Part shown: positions 4,985 to 7,005 of the stretch, one piece after another
Layout: every line of letters begins with the position of its first letter
Numbering within the stretch: the first letter of the stretch is position 1
NCBI GenBank assembly: GCA_029942265.1
Contig: JAOZTO010000131.1
Location: forward strand, 1 to 7,005
Length of the DNA: 7,005 nt
Source: Desulfocapsa sp.
GTDB lineage: Bacteria; Desulfobacterota; Desulfobulbia; Desulfobulbales; Desulfocapsaceae
Direction: 5' to 3'
Translations under genes and position numbers: made by a program
The notes under the pieces: model-generated
What the model was told of the DNA's origin: nothing
What the model saw: the letters and a program-made list of their open reading frames with translations, nothing else
Database searches by the model: none

Positions 4985-6847
4985 TTAAAGCGAAATATCA
5001 TAAATCAAACAACGCGCATACAGGTTTTTAGGGTCATTCAACAATGTGATTTCCTTTAACGGAGCGATTAATTTAGCAGCCATTGTGAGGAGTACAGGCG
5101 GTATAACTTCTGAGAACCAAGTAGTAATTTTTGTGGAGAATATATGCATAAATTCTTCCTGCATAGTAAGGGGACGACTTATATAGTAGGCGTTGAAATG
5201 TGTTCCGAGTCCAGCTAGTTGTGCTGTAGAAGCTATGGCATCGTTAAGTGTACCGAGTTTATCGACTAAACCAAGTTGCATGGCACTTTTTCCATCGTAT
5301 ACTTTTCCCTCTGCGATTGTTTTTACCCGTTGTTCGGTGATAGATCGTCCTTTGGCGACGATATTTAAAAATTGTTCGTAGCCGTGATGAAGATTGATTT
5401 CCAGGGCTTCTTTTAATGATGGTGGGATTGGGCGGCTAAGATTAACCGACGCTGCAAGGTTAGTTGTACCAATGCCATCATTACGAACACCAAGCTCCGC
5501 AAGAGAACCTTCGAAAGTTGGAATAGCAGCAAAAATTCCAATGGAACCGGTGAGAGTAACAGTAGATGCCCAGATCTCATCAGCATCAGCAGCAATCCAA
5601 TATCCCCCTGATGCTGCCATAGATCCCATGGAAATCACAATTGGATTACCTGTCTTTTTATACTCGAGAATTTCTTGACGAATGACCTCAGATGCAAAGA
5701 CAGAACCACCACCCGAGTCAACCCGTAAAACCAGTCCATTGATACTTGTATTCAATCGAGCTTTTCGTATCAGAGCCGCTAGGGTGTCTCCTCCAATTGT
5801 ACCAACGGGTTGTTTACCGTTCATTATTGCCCCTTGAGCAATAATGAGACCAATAGAGCCATTTTCATCAGGAGTGCCGGTGAATGAAAGTGGGATCGTT
5901 TTTACGTAGTCATTCAATGTAATATGTTTGAAGCTCTCTTTGTTGTTCTTGCCATTAATATCAATAAGCAATTGTCTTAATTCCTGACGGGTTTTTAAGC
6001 CATCCACTAAACCACTCTGTAGAGCAAGGACAGCAGTATCCCCCCCTGCATTACTAAGTTCTTCTGCAATATTATTAGTATAGATTTGGAGACTGTCTTT
6101 ATTTAAGTTACGCTCTCGGATAATATCTGTGATGATGGTTTCCCAGATTGGTGTTAGCCAGGAAAGATTCTGTGATTTTGTGGCAGCAGACATGGAGTTG
6201 CGCATAAGCGGTTCTACAGCAGATTTATAGGTACCGACTCTAAAGACGTTGTAGTTGATTTTGAGTGTATCAATAAGGTCTTTGAAGTAGAGCCGATAGG
6301 TGCCAATGCCGTGCAACTCTACAGCACCCATTGGGTTGAGATAGATTTCATCAGCAAAACTGGCAAGATAATAAGCCTTCTGTTGATAAAAATCTTCTGC
6401 TGCGATTACTTTTTTTCCGCTGCTTTTAAACTGTGTTAATGCAGCTCCTATGGTTTGCAGTTGGTTTAACCCAACTGAACCAAGATTACTGAGATCAAGG
6501 AGGATACTGGTTATATTTTCATCAACCGAGGCTTCAGATATCGCATCCAGAATATCCTGGAAGAGTGTTTCTGAGGGGAGTGTGTTGAATCCAAGAGTAT
6601 CATTTATCAGTGTATTGAGTGGCGCAGTACTCTGTTTTTCTTCTACAATATCACCTTGAAGATTCAATAACAGTGCTCCACTTGTCGATGTGACAATATC
6701 GGTTTTAGGGGAGTTTGAAAAAAGTGCAGTGACCAGAAATACGATCAGACCAATAAATAAAAGGTTGAGTGTCAGGTTTCTGATCCCAGTGAGGAATCTG
6801 CCCATCCATCGAAGAATAGTAACTATGGAAAAAAAAAGATCTTTCAT
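4985..6847 (-). CDS. sppA: Signal peptide peptidase SppA, 67K type (protease IV)
   Basis: A protein of 620 residues, the full length of the double-domain S49 peptidase. An N-terminal membrane anchor (about 26-43) follows a short basic cytoplasmic stretch, and the rest faces the periplasm. The two tandem S49 domains are visible. The N-terminal one has LLDLSNLGSVGL (about 116-127) and FRVGTYKSAVEP (about 202-213), with Lys208 as the expected general base. The C-terminal one has LRVDSGGGSVFAS (about 374-386) and SMGSMAASGGYWIAA (about 406-420), with Ser413 as the expected nucleophile, followed by TLTGSIGIF (about 431-439). This split Ser-Lys dyad is that of E. coli SppA. The enzyme degrades cleaved signal peptides left in the inner membrane. 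ATG 6847 has no strong Shine-Dalgarno sequence but directly precedes the anchor. The coding strand has a run of nine T at codons 4-7. The binding-protein gene follows after 134 bp and has its own promoter candidate. Function is secure. Confidence 0.95.
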   Translation of the reverse strand: MKDLFFSIVTILRWMGRFLTGIRNLTLNLLFIGLIVFLVTALFSNSPKTDIVTSTSGALLLNLQGDIVEEKQSTAPLNTLINDTLGFNTLPSETLFQDILDAISEASVDENITSILLDLSNLGSVGLNQLQTIGAALTQFKSSGKKVIAAEDFYQQKAYYLASFADEIYLNPMGAVELHGIGTYRLYFKDLIDTLKINYNVFRVGTYKSAVEPLMRNSMSAATKSQNLSWLTPIWETIITDIIRERNLNKDSLQIYTNNIAEELSNAGGDTAVLALQSGLVDGLKTRQELRQLLIDINGKNNKESFKHITLNDYVKTIPLSFTGTPDENGSIGLIIAQGAIMNGKQPVGTIGGDTLAALIRKARLNTSINGLVLRVDSGGGSVFASEVIRQEILEYKKTGNPIVISMGSMAASGGYWIAADADEIWASTVTLTGSIGIFAAIPTFEGSLAELGVRNDGIGTTNLAASVNLSRPIPPSLKEALEINLHHGYEQFLNIVAKGRSITEQRVKTIAEGKVYDGKSAMQLGLVDKLGTLNDAIASTAQLAGLGTHFNAYYISRPLTMQEEFMHIFSTKITTWFSEVIPPVLLTMAAKLIAPLKEITLLNDPKNLYARCLIYDISL

Positions 6848-6865
6848 ATGACTCGTTTGTTTATG

Positions 6866-6884
6866 TTTTCATGTTCCATGAAAA
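6866..6884. promoter_or_regulatory. Perfect 19-bp dyad upstream of sppA
   Basis: The sequence TTTTCATGttcCATGAAAA has perfect 8-bp arms and a 3-base centre, ending 18 bases before the sppA ATG. A TATTAT (minus strand, 6888-6893) just upstream could be a -10, which would put the dyad over the transcription start as a repressor site. It could instead form a hairpin in the leader. The -35 region is not convincing. Confidence 0.35.
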
Positions 6885-6990
6885 ATGATAATAAAATTGG
6901 TAACTATTCAGCTAGTACCCAATATTTGGCATAACACTGAACTGTAACTGTTTAGATGTGCCTCATATTCGTTCATTTGGACATTCGAAG

Positions 6991-7004
6991 CATAGTTTGC
7001 TATG
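6991..7004. other. Small perfect stem-loop at window end
   Basis: CATAG and CTATG pair perfectly around TTTG. No T-run follows inside the window, and the window ends here, so whether it belongs to a terminator of a gene beyond the edge cannot be seen. Confidence 0.2.
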
Positions 7005-7005
7005 T

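Noticed and set aside
1..7005. CRISPR array, tRNA or rRNA genes
   Set aside because: No regularly spaced repeats and no tRNA cloverleaf or rRNA-like sequence were seen on either strand.

Overview
The window is AT-rich bacterial DNA from a Gram-negative organism. The evidence for this is a Sec-exported periplasmic solute-binding protein, a double-domain (67K-type) SppA anchored in the inner membrane, and a GT-C-type membrane protein with a small EamA/SMR-like partner, the kind of pair used for envelope glycans. A Desulfobacterota or gammaproteobacterial host would fit, but nothing here fixes the taxon.

Layout. Bases 1-1565 (+) carry a large polytopic membrane protein whose 5' end lies outside the window. 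Its reading frame breaks at about 902-920, inside a short TTTTC pentanucleotide tract. Loss of one 5-bp unit would fuse the two halves exactly, so this is a candidate phase-variable, recoded or recently broken gene. It is followed at 1571-1906 (+) by a four-helix EamA/SMR-like membrane protein. Bases 1907-2677 hold no convincing full-size gene. They hold a candidate 38-codon ORF, a MITE-like element (about 2129-2369) with long imperfect terminal inverted repeats and two internal hairpins, and the promoter and leader of the next gene. Bases 2678-2920 (+) encode a stand-alone FeoA-type small protein.

The rest is on the minus strand. In transcription order it reads sppA (6847-4985), a family-3 periplasmic solute-binding protein (4850-3939), and 23 bp later a Gate (nucleoside-recognition-like) integral membrane protein (3915-2938) that converges on feoA with 17 bp between stop codons. 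The binding protein and Gate protein look co-transcribed. No ABC permease or ATPase, and no FeoB, is visible.

How they may work together. The first two genes plausibly belong to envelope glycan or lipid modification. The second half is a small transport-flavoured neighbourhood: a lone FeoA, a Gate-domain permease (the fold also forms the membrane part of FeoB), and a binding protein without its usual ABC partner. SppA is a housekeeping envelope protease. The most notable observations are the frameshift in the pentanucleotide tract, the structured inverted-repeat element, and the pairing of binding protein with Gate protein.
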